Positions 1 through 9,890 of a stretch of 64,000 nucleotides of DNA are shown piece after piece. Location: the NCBI RefSeq assembly GCF_014651055.1, contig NZ_BMWD01000007.1:199339-263338 (forward strand), written 5' to 3'. A program made the translations under genes and the position numbers. The notes under the pieces are model-generated. The model worked only from the letters and a program-made list of their open reading frames with translations, did no database searches and had not been told where the DNA came from. Every line of letters starts with the position of its first letter. Within the stretch, counting starts at the first letter, position 1. The stretch comes from Streptomyces fructofermentans (lineage in GTDB: Bacteria; Actinomycetota; Actinomycetes; Streptomycetales; Streptomycetaceae).

Positions 1-182
1 AGGCGCTCTTCGGCCTGGGCCCTTGTCAGGCCGAAGTCGCGTCGCATGGCGTCGAGGAGGGCGTCCGAGGCCGGGGCGTCGGAGGTACCGGTGGGTGCGG
101 GGGCGCCGACGGCCGAGGCGGGTACGGCGACGGAGGTCGCCCAGGCGCCGAGGAGGAGGAGTGCGGACAGGCCGGTGCGCAT
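1..182 (-). CDS. Secreted S1-family serine peptidase precursor, N-terminal fragment
   Basis: The gene runs off the left edge, so only about 60 N-terminal residues are visible. They start with a Sec-type signal peptide (MRTGLSALLLLGAWATSVAV, cleavage likely after PASA) followed by a stretch containing LLDAMRRDFGLTRAQAEERL. That segment is the usual beginning of the alpha-lytic/streptogrisin pro-domain, a folding chaperone for secreted S1 proteases. The catalytic domain lies outside the window, so the protease assignment rests on the pro-domain alone. No convincing Shine-Dalgarno precedes the ATG. A perfect 14-bp palindrome lies 70 bp upstream. Confidence 0.7.
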   Translation of the reverse strand, partial: MRTGLSALLLLGAWATSVAVPASAVGAPAPTGTSDAPASDALLDAMRRDFGLTRAQAEER

Positions 183-252
183 GGCTGTAGTGCGTCTCAA
201 GGGAGTGGCCCTTCGTTGTTCCAGGAAACGTGGGGGTGGAACAGCTGAACGG

Positions 253-266
253 TGAGAGCGCTCTCA
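253..266. promoter_or_regulatory. LacI-type palindrome upstream of peptidase gene
   Basis: TGAGAGCGCTCTCA is a perfect 14-bp palindrome. It differs at one symmetric pair from the CebR operator of Streptomyces cellulase genes (TGGGAGCGCTCCCA). On the minus strand a possible -10 (TAGGCT) lies just upstream of it, so a bound repressor would block the promoter of the peptidase gene that starts at 182. Confidence 0.55.
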
Positions 267-427
267 ATGCCTGCCGAGCCTAGCGGCTGATCATGGTCAG
301 GTACATACCAAAAACAGCGCCGTGTTGCGCGGGTTCCGGACGGGTCGGCGCGGGATGCCGTGGGCGCGGTCGGTTTCGGGGCGAAGGACCGTACGTCGAA
401 CGCGCCGCCGTGCGCGGACGGGCCGGC

Positions 428-3133
428 TCACACGCCGGGGACGATTCCCGGGTCCTGCTCGTAGGGGGTGACCACCACGGTGTCGGCGAGCGACTCCAGC
501 CCCACGGTCGACTGCGCCTTGGCGATGCGGAGATGGAGAAGACCGGGGTGTGCTCCGAGCGAGGAGACGTCGAGGGTCTCCGCGCCGAGGTCGAGGGTGA
601 GTGTTTCCAGGCGCGGGAAGGCGGCCAGCCAGTACCAGGTGACGGACTGCCCGGCCGGGAGCCACAGGTGGGTGACTCCGGCCGGGTGCAGGGACTGGAT
701 CAGCTGGTTGGTGTCGAACGCGGAGGACACCCGCACGTGGGAGCGGCCGCCCAACGGCGTGAAGGCGGCCAGTTCTGCCGGTGTCGTGACCTCGAAGTAG
801 ACGTCGCTCCCCAGCAGACCGGCGAGAACGCCTTCCGCGTAGGCGGCCGTGTCGAACCGGTGCCACGCGTTGCACAGGAGCTGCCGTACCCGCGGATCCG
901 GGTGGCGGTTGTAGCGGCCCAGCAGGGCGATGGCGGCGTCCCCGCCGATGAGGATCGCCGTGTGGGCGGTCAGAAGGGCTTCCTCGTCCGACAGCCGGTC
1001 AGGCCCGGGGAGCAGTTCCAGGGCGACGGATCCGATGCCGACGAGGTCCCGCACCTCTCTTCGGCTGCGCGGCGGGATGAGGGCACCGGCCCGTTCGCTG
1101 ATCATGTCCCGGACGCGGGGCTCCAGTTCGGTGGCGTGCTCGACGGCGGCGGTTGCCAGCAGGTGCAGTTGGTTCCTGCGGTACGTCGACGTCGAGCTGT
1201 CCCCGCGCCTGATCAGGTCCAGGAGCAGTTCGGCGCCCTCCCGGGGACGGGCGTGCGCCACCGCCATGCGTACGACGTCCTCCCACTGGGAGTCGACCGC
1301 GCGCAGGACCAGCAGGGCCATGTCGCCCTCCTCGACCGCGGCCTTCGCGCCCAGGTAGTCCTGGAAGGTGCGGTGGATGAAGTCGATGCTGCCCACCGCC
1401 GGCTCACGCAGCAGACCGCTGCGCAGCAGCAGGTGCTGGAAGATCGCCGCGGCGTCGCCCTGTTCGGCCGCGACCGGGACGCTGGGCAGGGTGTCGGCGA
1501 TGATGCGCTCGGCGTGGCTGCGGTCCAGCTCGGACTTGCCGTTGAGGATGAACTTGTAGGCCAGGCGCTGCAGCAGCCGGATCTTGGGGTCCTCGGTGAG
1601 GTCGATCCCGTCCGGTGCGTCCATGTCCCGTTCGCGGTCGCGCCGGGCCAGCAGCATCGACAGCGCGGCCTCGTACAGTTCCTTGCGTCCCCGGGGCAGG
1701 TAGCCGTGCCGGTCGCAGTGCAGTGCGCAGATCAGTCCGCACATCAGGGGATTGGTGGCGAGACGTGCGAGGTCCTTCTTCGTGCGGACCGCCGTCACCA
1801 AGGACGCCTCGTAGCCGTCGAGAAGCTCCTGCTGCTCGGGAGTGCTCACGCTGCGGGCCGCGTTGTGCCATCGGTGAATGAACGAGGCGACGTCCTGCCG
1901 GCTCATCGGGGCCAGTGACAGTTCGCTGAACTTCTCGGCGGCCAGCCACTTGTCGCGTACGGCCGAGGGGCGTGAGGTCACCAGCCAGACATTGCCGGGG
2001 TACGTGACGAGAAGGTCCTGCAGCCACCGACGGGTGCGCTCACGCGTCTGCTTGGACACCTCGTCGATTCCGTCGATGAGCAGGAGACCGCGTCCCGAGG
2101 AGAGCACCCGGTCCACCCAACCGGCCGGTTGTGCCCCGGCCAGCGGACTCCGGGTGCGGTGCAGGAACTCGTCCGGGTTCGGCAGGTAGTCGTGCTGCCG
2201 GGTCAGAGTGCGCATCGGGAGGACGAACGGCACCCTTCCGATGAGCGCCGCCAGCGGGGCGTCGCTGTTGAGGAGGGACAGGTCCTGCTGTGCCGTGGTG
2301 ACCGCCAGCCACTGCACCAGGGTCGTCTTGCCAGAACCCGCGACTCCGCGCAGCAGGACACGATCACGTCCGTTGAACGCGTACTCCGCCCGGATCATGG
2401 CGTGGTGCCTGTCCTGCCCGAGGTCCGCCTCAAGGCTCAAGTACGCGGTTCCGAGGGGCCATTGCTCGGGTGACCGGGTGAGGTCGATGCCGTAGATGGC
2501 GAGCATGCCGTGCTTCTGGGCGATGTGGGTGACGTACCGCTCCTCGAACAGGGTGTCCCTGGTGATCGGGGACGGATGCCGGGCCAGCAGCAGGTCGGTC
2601 TTCGCGATGGCTTCGGCGAGTTGGCCGCTGTGCTCGACCAGGGTGCGCGCCACGAAGGTCGAGCGCTGGGTGAAGAAGTGGAGGATGTGCAGGCAGGCGC
2701 TCAGCAGCAGCGCGTCGTGGAGGTGTGCCCCGTCGGCGGACAGGTCGCGTGTGCCGTCGCCGTCCGCGGCCTTGAGCGCCTTGGCCAGCGCCTGCGGTCC
2801 CAGGCGGACCGCCTGTACGTCGTCCATCTCCAGGTCGCCGAGGCGTGTCAGGGTGCGAGCCAGCGCCAGGGACACCGCCTCCTCCTCGGCCGGTTCGACC
2901 AGGCGTTCGCCGACGGGGGCCGACCCCACCGCGGTCCGCAGCAGTCCCGCGGTGAGTCTGCGCAGGTCAGCCTCCGTCAGCAGACGCTTCTCGCCCGTGA
3001 AGGACACCAGCGACGAGATCCTCACCGGCCGGCCGACCAGGCCCGCTCCCGGCCCTTCACGGACGAACAGCTTCTTCACGAGCGGGACCAGCGCGCCTGA
3101 GGCGATCCGCGCCGCGATCACTCCTGCATCCAT
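428..3133 (-). CDS. NACHT-domain STAND NTPase (bNACHT/NLR-like)
   Basis: This is a 901-residue signal-transduction ATPase of the NACHT class. Residues 1 to about 230 form an all-helical N-terminal region resembling the helical domains that precede NACHT in actinobacterial proteins. Walker A (GVAGSGKTT) is at 263-271 and Walker B with the acidic NACHT extension (LLLIDGIDEV) near 350-359. Winged-helix and helical segments follow. The C-terminus has leucine-rich, LRR-like strands (FPRLETLTLDL, HPGLLHLRI). The ATG at 3133 was chosen over an upstream one because a GGGGGGA ribosome site precedes it. It is monocistronic, downstream of the xylanase terminator. Bacterial NACHT proteins of this architecture include anti-phage defence proteins. 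Defence is an inference here, since no separate effector or other defence gene adjoins. Confidence 0.88.
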   Translation of the reverse strand: MDAGVIAARIASGALVPLVKKLFVREGPGAGLVGRPVRISSLVSFTGEKRLLTEADLRRLTAGLLRTAVGSAPVGERLVEPAEEEAVSLALARTLTRLGDLEMDDVQAVRLGPQALAKALKAADGDGTRDLSADGAHLHDALLLSACLHILHFFTQRSTFVARTLVEHSGQLAEAIAKTDLLLARHPSPITRDTLFEERYVTHIAQKHGMLAIYGIDLTRSPEQWPLGTAYLSLEADLGQDRHHAMIRAEYAFNGRDRVLLRGVAGSGKTTLVQWLAVTTAQQDLSLLNSDAPLAALIGRVPFVLPMRTLTRQHDYLPNPDEFLHRTRSPLAGAQPAGWVDRVLSSGRGLLLIDGIDEVSKQTRERTRRWLQDLLVTYPGNVWLVTSRPSAVRDKWLAAEKFSELSLAPMSRQDVASFIHRWHNAARSVSTPEQQELLDGYEASLVTAVRTKKDLARLATNPLMCGLICALHCDRHGYLPRGRKELYEAALSMLLARRDRERDMDAPDGIDLTEDPKIRLLQRLAYKFILNGKSELDRSHAERIIADTLPSVPVAAEQGDAAAIFQHLLLRSGLLREPAVGSIDFIHRTFQDYLGAKAAVEEGDMALLVLRAVDSQWEDVVRMAVAHARPREGAELLLDLIRRGDSSTSTYRRNQLHLLATAAVEHATELEPRVRDMISERAGALIPPRSRREVRDLVGIGSVALELLPGPDRLSDEEALLTAHTAILIGGDAAIALLGRYNRHPDPRVRQLLCNAWHRFDTAAYAEGVLAGLLGSDVYFEVTTPAELAAFTPLGGRSHVRVSSAFDTNQLIQSLHPAGVTHLWLPAGQSVTWYWLAAFPRLETLTLDLGAETLDVSSLGAHPGLLHLRIAKAQSTVGLESLADTVVVTPYEQDPGIVPGV

Positions 3134-3252
3134 GGTCCCCCCGGCAGCCGGACGCTCCTGTACCCGACTGATAACTGCCCACGCGACGTTGGTCCATCCG
3201 GCTCTCGGAGACACCGGGCGCGCAGGCCTGTCGGCGTGCCCCTCGCGCGAAG

Positions 3253-3285
3253 GGTGGCGCGGCGGTCCCGATCCGCCGCGCCACC
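3253..3285 (-). terminator. Hairpin terminator after xylanase gene
   Basis: GGTGGCGCGGCGG and its exact complement CCGCCGCGCCACC are separated by a 7-nt loop (13-bp perfect stem). The hairpin lies 48 bp past the xylanase stop codon, before the NACHT gene. There is no U-tract, as is usual in Streptomyces. Confidence 0.75.
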
Positions 3286-3332
3286 GCTCGACGCCGCCGG
3301 CCGGTTGCCGTGCGCGTCCGGTCGGGGACGGG

Positions 3333-4793
<1,461 letters not shown>

Positions 4794-4920
4794 TCAACGG
4801 GCGCCACCACGGGGATTTCTGGATGGCCGAAGTTGGTCGTTCCGGCGTGCCGGCGGGTCGCCACGCCTTGCTGCATGCCACCTCTTTGCCTACATTCCCC
4901 AAAACGATCGCCAAGAGCTA

Positions 4921-4931
4921 CGAATGTTTCG
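4921..4931. promoter_or_regulatory. Second, imperfect CGAAA-type box
   Basis: CGAATGTTTCG lies about 210 bp upstream of the xylanase start, nearer the divergent L,D-transpeptidase gene. Five bases on the right arm match the box at 4733 exactly and the left arm has one mismatch. It could serve the xylanase promoter as a distal site. Confidence 0.45.
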
Positions 4932-5009
4932 AAGTGGAGGTTCCGACACACCCCGACGCCCGGCCGAGGACCTGACCGGTTCCTCATATGTGTCGGTCAT
5001 GGTCGATGC

Positions 5010-5780
5010 ATGATCACACCCAAGTCCGCCACGGCGTGCCGTCCGGCCGCCGTCCTGGTCGCCTCGATCCTGCTCACCGGCTGCACGGCCGGACCGGCGG
5101 TGACGACGGATTCCCAACCCGGACCCGTCGCGGCGCGAGCCGCCACCGGAGCGCCACCGCGCCCCGCACCCAGTGCCTCCCCGGACGCGGCACCCCGCGA
5201 GCTGCCCGGTCTGGGGCCCGGAACACGGGCCGAGATCCCGCAGAACACCCGTCAGGCCCTCGTGGTCACCGGCCGCGGCAGGAACTCGCCGCTGTCCTCC
5301 GCGGTGCTGTACGAGCGCACGGCGTCGGGCTGGCGGGCCGGCGCCGAATGGCCCGCCCACAACGCCCTGAAGGGCTGGACACGGCACCACCGGGCGGGCG
5401 ACCTGCGCTCCCCGATCGGCGTCCACACACTCACGGACGCCGGCGGACTGCGCCCCGACCCGGGCACCCGCCTCCCGTACGACCGCTCGGACGGCTTCTC
5501 GATCAGCGGCACGGGCTTCGAGGGCGAGTCGCTGGCCGGCTCGTTCGACTACGTCGTCGCCATCGACTACAACCGCGATCCGGGCAACACCCCGCTGGAC
5601 TGGACCCGACCCCTCGGGGCATCCCGCGGCGGTGGGATCTGGCTGCACGTCGACCACGGCGGCCCCACCCAGGGCTGCGTCAGCCTCCGCGAGGACCACA
5701 TGAAGGCCCTCCTGCGCGCGCTGGATCCGGACCTCGACCCCGTCGTCGTCATGGGGGACGCGGCCGCGCTCGAACGCTGA
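5010..5780 (+). CDS. Lipoprotein L,D-transpeptidase (YkuD-fold)
   Basis: This 256-residue exported enzyme is predicted to form 3-3 (L,D) peptidoglycan cross-links. A short hydrophobic signal ends in a lipobox (LLTGC, Cys25), so it should be membrane-anchored. A Pro/Ala-rich spacer runs to about residue 70. The catalytic motif is at 213-226: HVDHGGPTQGCVSL, with His213 and nucleophile Cys223. The ATG at 5010 has no Shine-Dalgarno, but its ATGA overlaps the stop of a four-codon ATG ORF (4999-5013). It is followed by a two-component system whose promoter is separate. Family assignment is firm; its substrate is not visible. Confidence 0.85.
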   Translation: MITPKSATACRPAAVLVASILLTGCTAGPAVTTDSQPGPVAARAATGAPPRPAPSASPDAAPRELPGLGPGTRAEIPQNTRQALVVTGRGRNSPLSSAVLYERTASGWRAGAEWPAHNALKGWTRHHRAGDLRSPIGVHTLTDAGGLRPDPGTRLPYDRSDGFSISGTGFEGESLAGSFDYVVAIDYNRDPGNTPLDWTRPLGASRGGGIWLHVDHGGPTQGCVSLREDHMKALLRALDPDLDPVVVMGDAAALER

Positions 5781-5824
5781 ACCGGACCGGGGGACCCGCC
5801 CCCGCGCTCTCCTACCAGCGAGGT

Positions 5825-5842
5825 GTCAGGAATCCGTCAGGA
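5825..5842 (+). promoter_or_regulatory. Direct-repeat operator for OmpR-type regulator
   Basis: GTCAGGA occurs twice (5825-5831 and 5836-5842), spaced 11 bp start to start, i.e. one helical turn. This geometry is typical of OmpR/PhoB-family binding sites. The centre is about 66 bp upstream of the response-regulator start, suiting activation of its own promoter. Confidence 0.55.
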
Positions 5843-5886
5843 CGTGGGAAGCCCCTCACCCGCGACCGGACCGCACCCGGGGCACC

Positions 5887-5892
5887 TAGCAT
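5887..5892 (+). promoter_or_regulatory. -10 element for leaderless response-regulator transcript
   Basis: TAGCAT sits 7 nt before the GTG at 5900 and no Shine-Dalgarno is present. Transcription would begin at or near the start codon. No clear -35 is seen, consistent with activator dependence. Confidence 0.5.
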
Positions 5893-5899
5893 CGGCCGC

Positions 5900-6598
5900 G
5901 TGTGCGCACATGTGATGGTTGCCGAGGACGACGAGAAGCAGGCCGAGCTGATCCGCCGCTCACTGCTGGGCGAGGGACACACCGCCACCGTGGTCCACGA
6001 CGGCGGAGCCGCGCTCGCGGCGGTCCGGGAGCGGCGCCCCGACCTCGTGGTCCTGGACCTGATGCTCCCGGTGGTCGACGGCTTCGAGGTGTGCCGGGCA
6101 CTCCGCCGGGACGGCGACATCCCCGTCCTGATGCTCACCGCCCGGTCCACGGAGGAGGACGTGCTGCTCGGCCTCGAACTCGGCGCCGACGACTACATGA
6201 CCAAGCCGTACAGCCCGCGCGAGCTGATGGCCCGCATCCGTACGGTCCTGCGCCGCAGCGGGCGTCCGGCCGACGGCACGCGCGGCGACCCGCTCGTCCG
6301 CGCGGCCGGGATCACCCTGGACCCGGTACGCCACACCGTGGTGTGCGACGGCGCCGCCGTGGACTGCACCCCGGCCGAGTACGAGATCCTGCTCGCCATG
6401 GCCGCCGAGCCGGAACGGGTCTTCACCCGGCAGCAGTTGCTCCGGTGCACCCGGGGCATCGACCGCGCCTCGACCGAACGGGCCGTGGACGTGCACATCA
6501 TGAACCTGCGCAGGAAGATCGAGAGCGATCCGCGCAGACCGGTGAGGCTGGTGACCGTCTTCGGCGTCGGCTACAAGTTCAGCGGGGACCGAGGGTGA
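5900..6598 (+). CDS. OmpR-family two-component response regulator
   Basis: This 232-residue DNA-binding regulator has a receiver domain (about 1-120) with acidic pair Asp10/Asp11, phospho-acceptor Asp53 in VVLDLMLP and conserved Lys102 in TKPY. A C-terminal winged helix (about 135-230) includes LTPAEYEILLAMA-like and RRKIESDP-like segments. The GTG at 5900 is favoured because the -10 element lies 7 nt before it and MCAHVMVAEDDE fits the family N-terminus; GTG 5912 and ATG 5915 are alternatives. It overlaps the kinase gene by four bases (GTGA), so the two are translationally coupled. Confidence 0.92.
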   Translation: MCAHVMVAEDDEKQAELIRRSLLGEGHTATVVHDGGAALAAVRERRPDLVVLDLMLPVVDGFEVCRALRRDGDIPVLMLTARSTEEDVLLGLELGADDYMTKPYSPRELMARIRTVLRRSGRPADGTRGDPLVRAAGITLDPVRHTVVCDGAAVDCTPAEYEILLAMAAEPERVFTRQQLLRCTRGIDRASTERAVDVHIMNLRRKIESDPRRPVRLVTVFGVGYKFSGDRG

Positions 6599-8478
6599 AG
6601 CACGCGATCCCCCTGCGCAGACGGCTCCTGGTCCGCCTGCTGTTCACCTCCGTGCTGATCGCCGTGTGCTCCGTCGCCGCGACGGCCTGGCTCGCCGTCG
6701 AGACCACCACGCGGGCGATCCGCGAGGAGCAGGGACAGGTGCTGGCCGACGACACGGACATCCTGAGGCGGCTCAGCGGATACGCGGCCACCCACCCCGA
6801 CTGGTCCGGCGTCCAGGAGACCGTGCGCTCCCTGTCCCGGAGCACGGGCCGACGCATCGCCCTGACCGCGCCCGACCGCACGCCCGTCGCCGACTCCGCC
6901 CCGCCCGGCACGGACCTGCCGCCCCGCGCCGCCGCCGCCGTCGACCCGCTGCGCACCGACACGTTCACCGAGCCGGGGGCGCAGCTCAGCGGCATCGACC
7001 CGCGGGCGGTCGGCCCGTACGAGCTGCCGCCCGCGGAGCGCGACCGGGTGCGCCTGCTGGCCGAGAAGCGCCGGGGCTGCTTCGCCGCCAACGGCGTCGG
7101 GACGACCATCACCCGCCTGCCCAGCGGCCGTTCGATCCTCGTCGACGAGAACGGCACCGTCGACGGGGGCGAGGTGCCGACGCCCTGCGCCGACGGCGTC
7201 CTCAACACCCTGACGGCCACCGAGGAGAAGGCACTCGACGAACTGACGGCGCTCGCCCGGGAATGCGCGGACCTGGGGCAGCTGAAGCTCTACGGGCCGC
7301 TGGGTGTGGGGCTCGATCTCACGCGCCCTCCGCCGCGCACCCGGTACCTCGACCCCGAGGACCGGGCCGACGGGCGAACGGCGGACCGTGTCGCCGAGGA
7401 GGCCCGGGAGTGCGTCGACGGTGCCCGCCGGAAGCAGTTGGACCCGTACGTCGCCCCCGCCGCCGAACTGTTCCTGGGCGGCGGCGACAGCCCGCTCCCC
7501 ACCTTCGACATGTCGGCCGCCAACAAGGCGAAGGTCTTCGGCGTCACCGGGCTCGTCCTCGCGCTCACGGTGGCCGTGACCGCGGTGCTCGCCACCCGGC
7601 TCGTACGGCCGCTGCGCGCGCTGACCCACGCAGCCCAGCAGCCGCCGGACCTGCACACCCGTGTCCCCGTGACGACCCAGGACGAGACGGGCATCCTGGC
7701 GGTCGCCTTCAACGAACTGACGGAGCGCCGCGAACGATTGGAGGCGCAGCGCAAGGCGATGGTGGCCGACATCGCCCACGAGCTGCGCACCCCCCTGACC
7801 AACATCCGGGGCTGGCTGGAGGTGACCCGTGACGGACTCGTCGAACCCGACCCCGAGCTGCTCGCGTCGCTGCACGAGGAGGCCGTCGTGCTCCAGCGCG
7901 TCATCGACGACCTCCAGGACCTCGCGGCCGCCGACGCGGGCACGCTGGCGCTCCACCCCGAACCGGTGCGCGCGGGCGACCTGTTGGACCAGGTCGTCGC
8001 GGCGCACCGCGTCGCGGCCGAGGCGGCGGGCGTCCGCCTGAGCACGCGGGTCGACGGCTCCCCGTGGCTCGACGCGGACCCGGTCCGCATGCGGCAGGCC
8101 CTCGGCAACCTGGTGTCCAACGCGCTACGCCACACCCCCGGAGGTGGGACGGTCACGCTGTCCGCCCGGCACCACGACGGGCACGTCCTCTTCGACGTGG
8201 CCGACACCGGCCGGGGCATCGCCGCGGAGGACCTGCCCAGTGTGTTCGACCGGTTCTGGCGCGCGGAGAAGTCCCGCAACCGGCGCACCGGGGGCAGCGG
8301 TCTCGGCCTGTCTATCGTGCGTCAGCTGGTCACGGCCCACGGCGGGACCGTGTCGGCCGCCAGCGAGGTCGGCACGGGATCGGTCTTCACCCTGCGGCTG
8401 CCCGCTTCCGCCCCCGGCGACGACCGCGGCGGCACGCGCCCCCTCCCGCCGGGCGGCGAGGGGGCGCGTGACGCGTGA
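6595..8478 (+). CDS. Two-component sensor histidine kinase, HAMP type
   Basis: This 627-residue membrane kinase partners the response regulator encoded immediately upstream. TM1 is at about 12-34 and TM2 at about 314-336, enclosing an unusually large extracytoplasmic domain (about 38-312). That domain carries four cysteines (162, 198, 224, 273) that could form two disulfides. HAMP follows, then HisKA with His395 in DIAHELRTPLTN. The ATPase domain shows an N box (NLVSNALRH), G1 (DTGRGIAAEDLP) and G2 (GGSGLGLSIV). The signal is unknown. The last codons lie in a GCGTGAC heptamer repeat that includes the stop. Confidence 0.92.
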   Translation: MKHAIPLRRRLLVRLLFTSVLIAVCSVAATAWLAVETTTRAIREEQGQVLADDTDILRRLSGYAATHPDWSGVQETVRSLSRSTGRRIALTAPDRTPVADSAPPGTDLPPRAAAAVDPLRTDTFTEPGAQLSGIDPRAVGPYELPPAERDRVRLLAEKRRGCFAANGVGTTITRLPSGRSILVDENGTVDGGEVPTPCADGVLNTLTATEEKALDELTALARECADLGQLKLYGPLGVGLDLTRPPPRTRYLDPEDRADGRTADRVAEEARECVDGARRKQLDPYVAPAAELFLGGGDSPLPTFDMSAANKAKVFGVTGLVLALTVAVTAVLATRLVRPLRALTHAAQQPPDLHTRVPVTTQDETGILAVAFNELTERRERLEAQRKAMVADIAHELRTPLTNIRGWLEVTRDGLVEPDPELLASLHEEAVVLQRVIDDLQDLAAADAGTLALHPEPVRAGDLLDQVVAAHRVAAEAAGVRLSTRVDGSPWLDADPVRMRQALGNLVSNALRHTPGGGTVTLSARHHDGHVLFDVADTGRGIAAEDLPSVFDRFWRAEKSRNRRTGGSGLGLSIVRQLVTAHGGTVSAASEVGTGSVFTLRLPASAPGDDRGGTRPLPPGGEGARDA

Positions 8479-8487
8479 CGCGTGACG
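8466..8487 (+). repeat. Heptanucleotide repeat across the kinase stop codon
   Basis: GCGTGAC is repeated three times in tandem plus a partial unit. The TGA in the second unit is the kinase stop codon. Slippage by one unit would change the last residues only slightly because TGA recurs in the repeat in different frames. Confidence 0.6.
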
Positions 8488-8496
8488 CCGGCCCGG

Positions 8497-9642
8497 TCAG
8501 CCCTCGTTCCGCCGGGAGCCGGCCGGCGACCGGACCTCGTCGGACCCGCTCGCGGCTCCGCGTGCCGTCACGAGTACGAGCAGGGCGGTCAGCGCCGACA
8601 GGGCGGCCAGGGCGGCTGCGGCACCGGCGAGCCAGGGCGGGGCGAGGGTGAGGCCGAGCGCTCGGCTCAGCCCCGCCGAGCCGAGCCGCGCCTCCAGCAG
8701 CCGGCCTGCCGCGGGTGCCGCCGACACCACGACACCCAGGACCAGAAGCACGAAGGACAGCCGGGCGGCGCGGCCCGTACGGAGGAGCGCCACGCCCAGC
8801 AGCAGGCACAGCACGGCCGTGCCGATCGCCAGGCCGTAGGCGGCGACCGGGGCGCCGTCCCGTCCGGACGGGAACTGGGCCACCCCGCACGCCACGAGCG
8901 CCAACGCCGCGACCTGCCGCGACCGTTCGGGCAGGAGGCCGGCCCCGGCGGCCCGCGTGCGAACCGGCGCTCCCGGCACGGAACCCGGGTCCACGCCGTT
9001 CGCGCCTGCGGTCATGGCGCCAGTGGTGCCTCGGGTGTCCTCCGACCGTCCGGTGCCCCCGGACCCGTCGGCCTGCGACCCGTCCGCGGGCCGGTTCGCC
9101 CGGTCGTCGGCCGTCGACTCCTCGGCCGCCTGCTGTTCGGTCATGCGGCCGATCAGCCGCGCGAGATCCTCGACGGGGCGGGTGGTGGCGGCCGCCCGTA
9201 CGGCGGCCTCCCCGCAGTGCGGCTCCACGGAGGGCTGGTGGAGCAGCGCCATGAGCCGGGTGACGTCCTCGACGGTCCGGCCGCCGGCCGCCGCCCGGAT
9301 CGCCTCGTCCGCGCTGTCCGCGTTCCGCGGCGGCCTGGTCAGCAGCGTCACGAGCCGTGTCACGTCCTCCACCGACCGGTCGGTGCCGACGGCCCGCAGC
9401 GCGTCGACCGTGGCGCGTGCGTACCGGGGTGAGCGCTCCAGCGCCTCGATGAGCTGGACGACCTCGTCGAGCGGCCGGTCCGCGACGGCGGCGTGCACCA
9501 GTCCGTCGATGGGGTCCTCGTACCTGTCCGCGGAGCGATCGACTCCCGGTCGGGGTGCCGCCGGTGGCGACGGGGGCGGGTCGATCACGCTCTCGGGGGA
9601 TATGCCAGGTCTGTCGGACGCGAACGGCGGATGGGTTGTCAT
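8497..9642 (-). CDS. Membrane protein with four 33-residue helical repeats
   Basis: This 381-residue protein is not assigned to a named family. Residues 47-171 hold four head-to-tail repeats of about 33 residues, with cores such as RSVEDVTRLVTLL, RTVEDVTRLMALL and RPVEDLARLIGRM. They predict paired helices suited to protein binding. A Ser/Asp/Gly-rich linker (about 170-235) leads to about five membrane helices in the C-terminal 150 residues. The start at 9642 has GGAG at the right distance; an in-frame ATG at 9654 lacks that support. It converges on the histidine kinase gene with only an 18-bp gap. Function unknown; cytosolic adaptor repeats on a membrane anchor is the visible logic. Confidence 0.75.
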   Translation of the reverse strand: MTTHPPFASDRPGISPESVIDPPPSPPAAPRPGVDRSADRYEDPIDGLVHAAVADRPLDEVVQLIEALERSPRYARATVDALRAVGTDRSVEDVTRLVTLLTRPPRNADSADEAIRAAAGGRTVEDVTRLMALLHQPSVEPHCGEAAVRAAATTRPVEDLARLIGRMTEQQAAEESTADDRANRPADGSQADGSGGTGRSEDTRGTTGAMTAGANGVDPGSVPGAPVRTRAAGAGLLPERSRQVAALALVACGVAQFPSGRDGAPVAAYGLAIGTAVLCLLLGVALLRTGRAARLSFVLLVLGVVVSAAPAAGRLLEARLGSAGLSRALGLTLAPPWLAGAAAALAALSALTALLVLVTARGAASGSDEVRSPAGSRRNEG

Positions 9643-9890
9643 ACTGAACTCCATACGAAGGGTGCTGCCGCGGTCCTGGGCCGGGGGTACGGCACACAGG
9701 ACGCGGTCTGAGTCCTTTCTAGGCGCCTTCGACGGAGCCCGCACGCGGGGCGGGGCACTCGTGTGACGGGACGGGCGCGGCAGCGGGCAGCGGTCGTCGC
9801 GCCCACCGGAGGACATCCGCCCTGCGGCGCGCGCTCGCCGACGGCATCCTCAACTCGCCCCGCCGGGAGACGGGTTGACCCCGATGCGGC

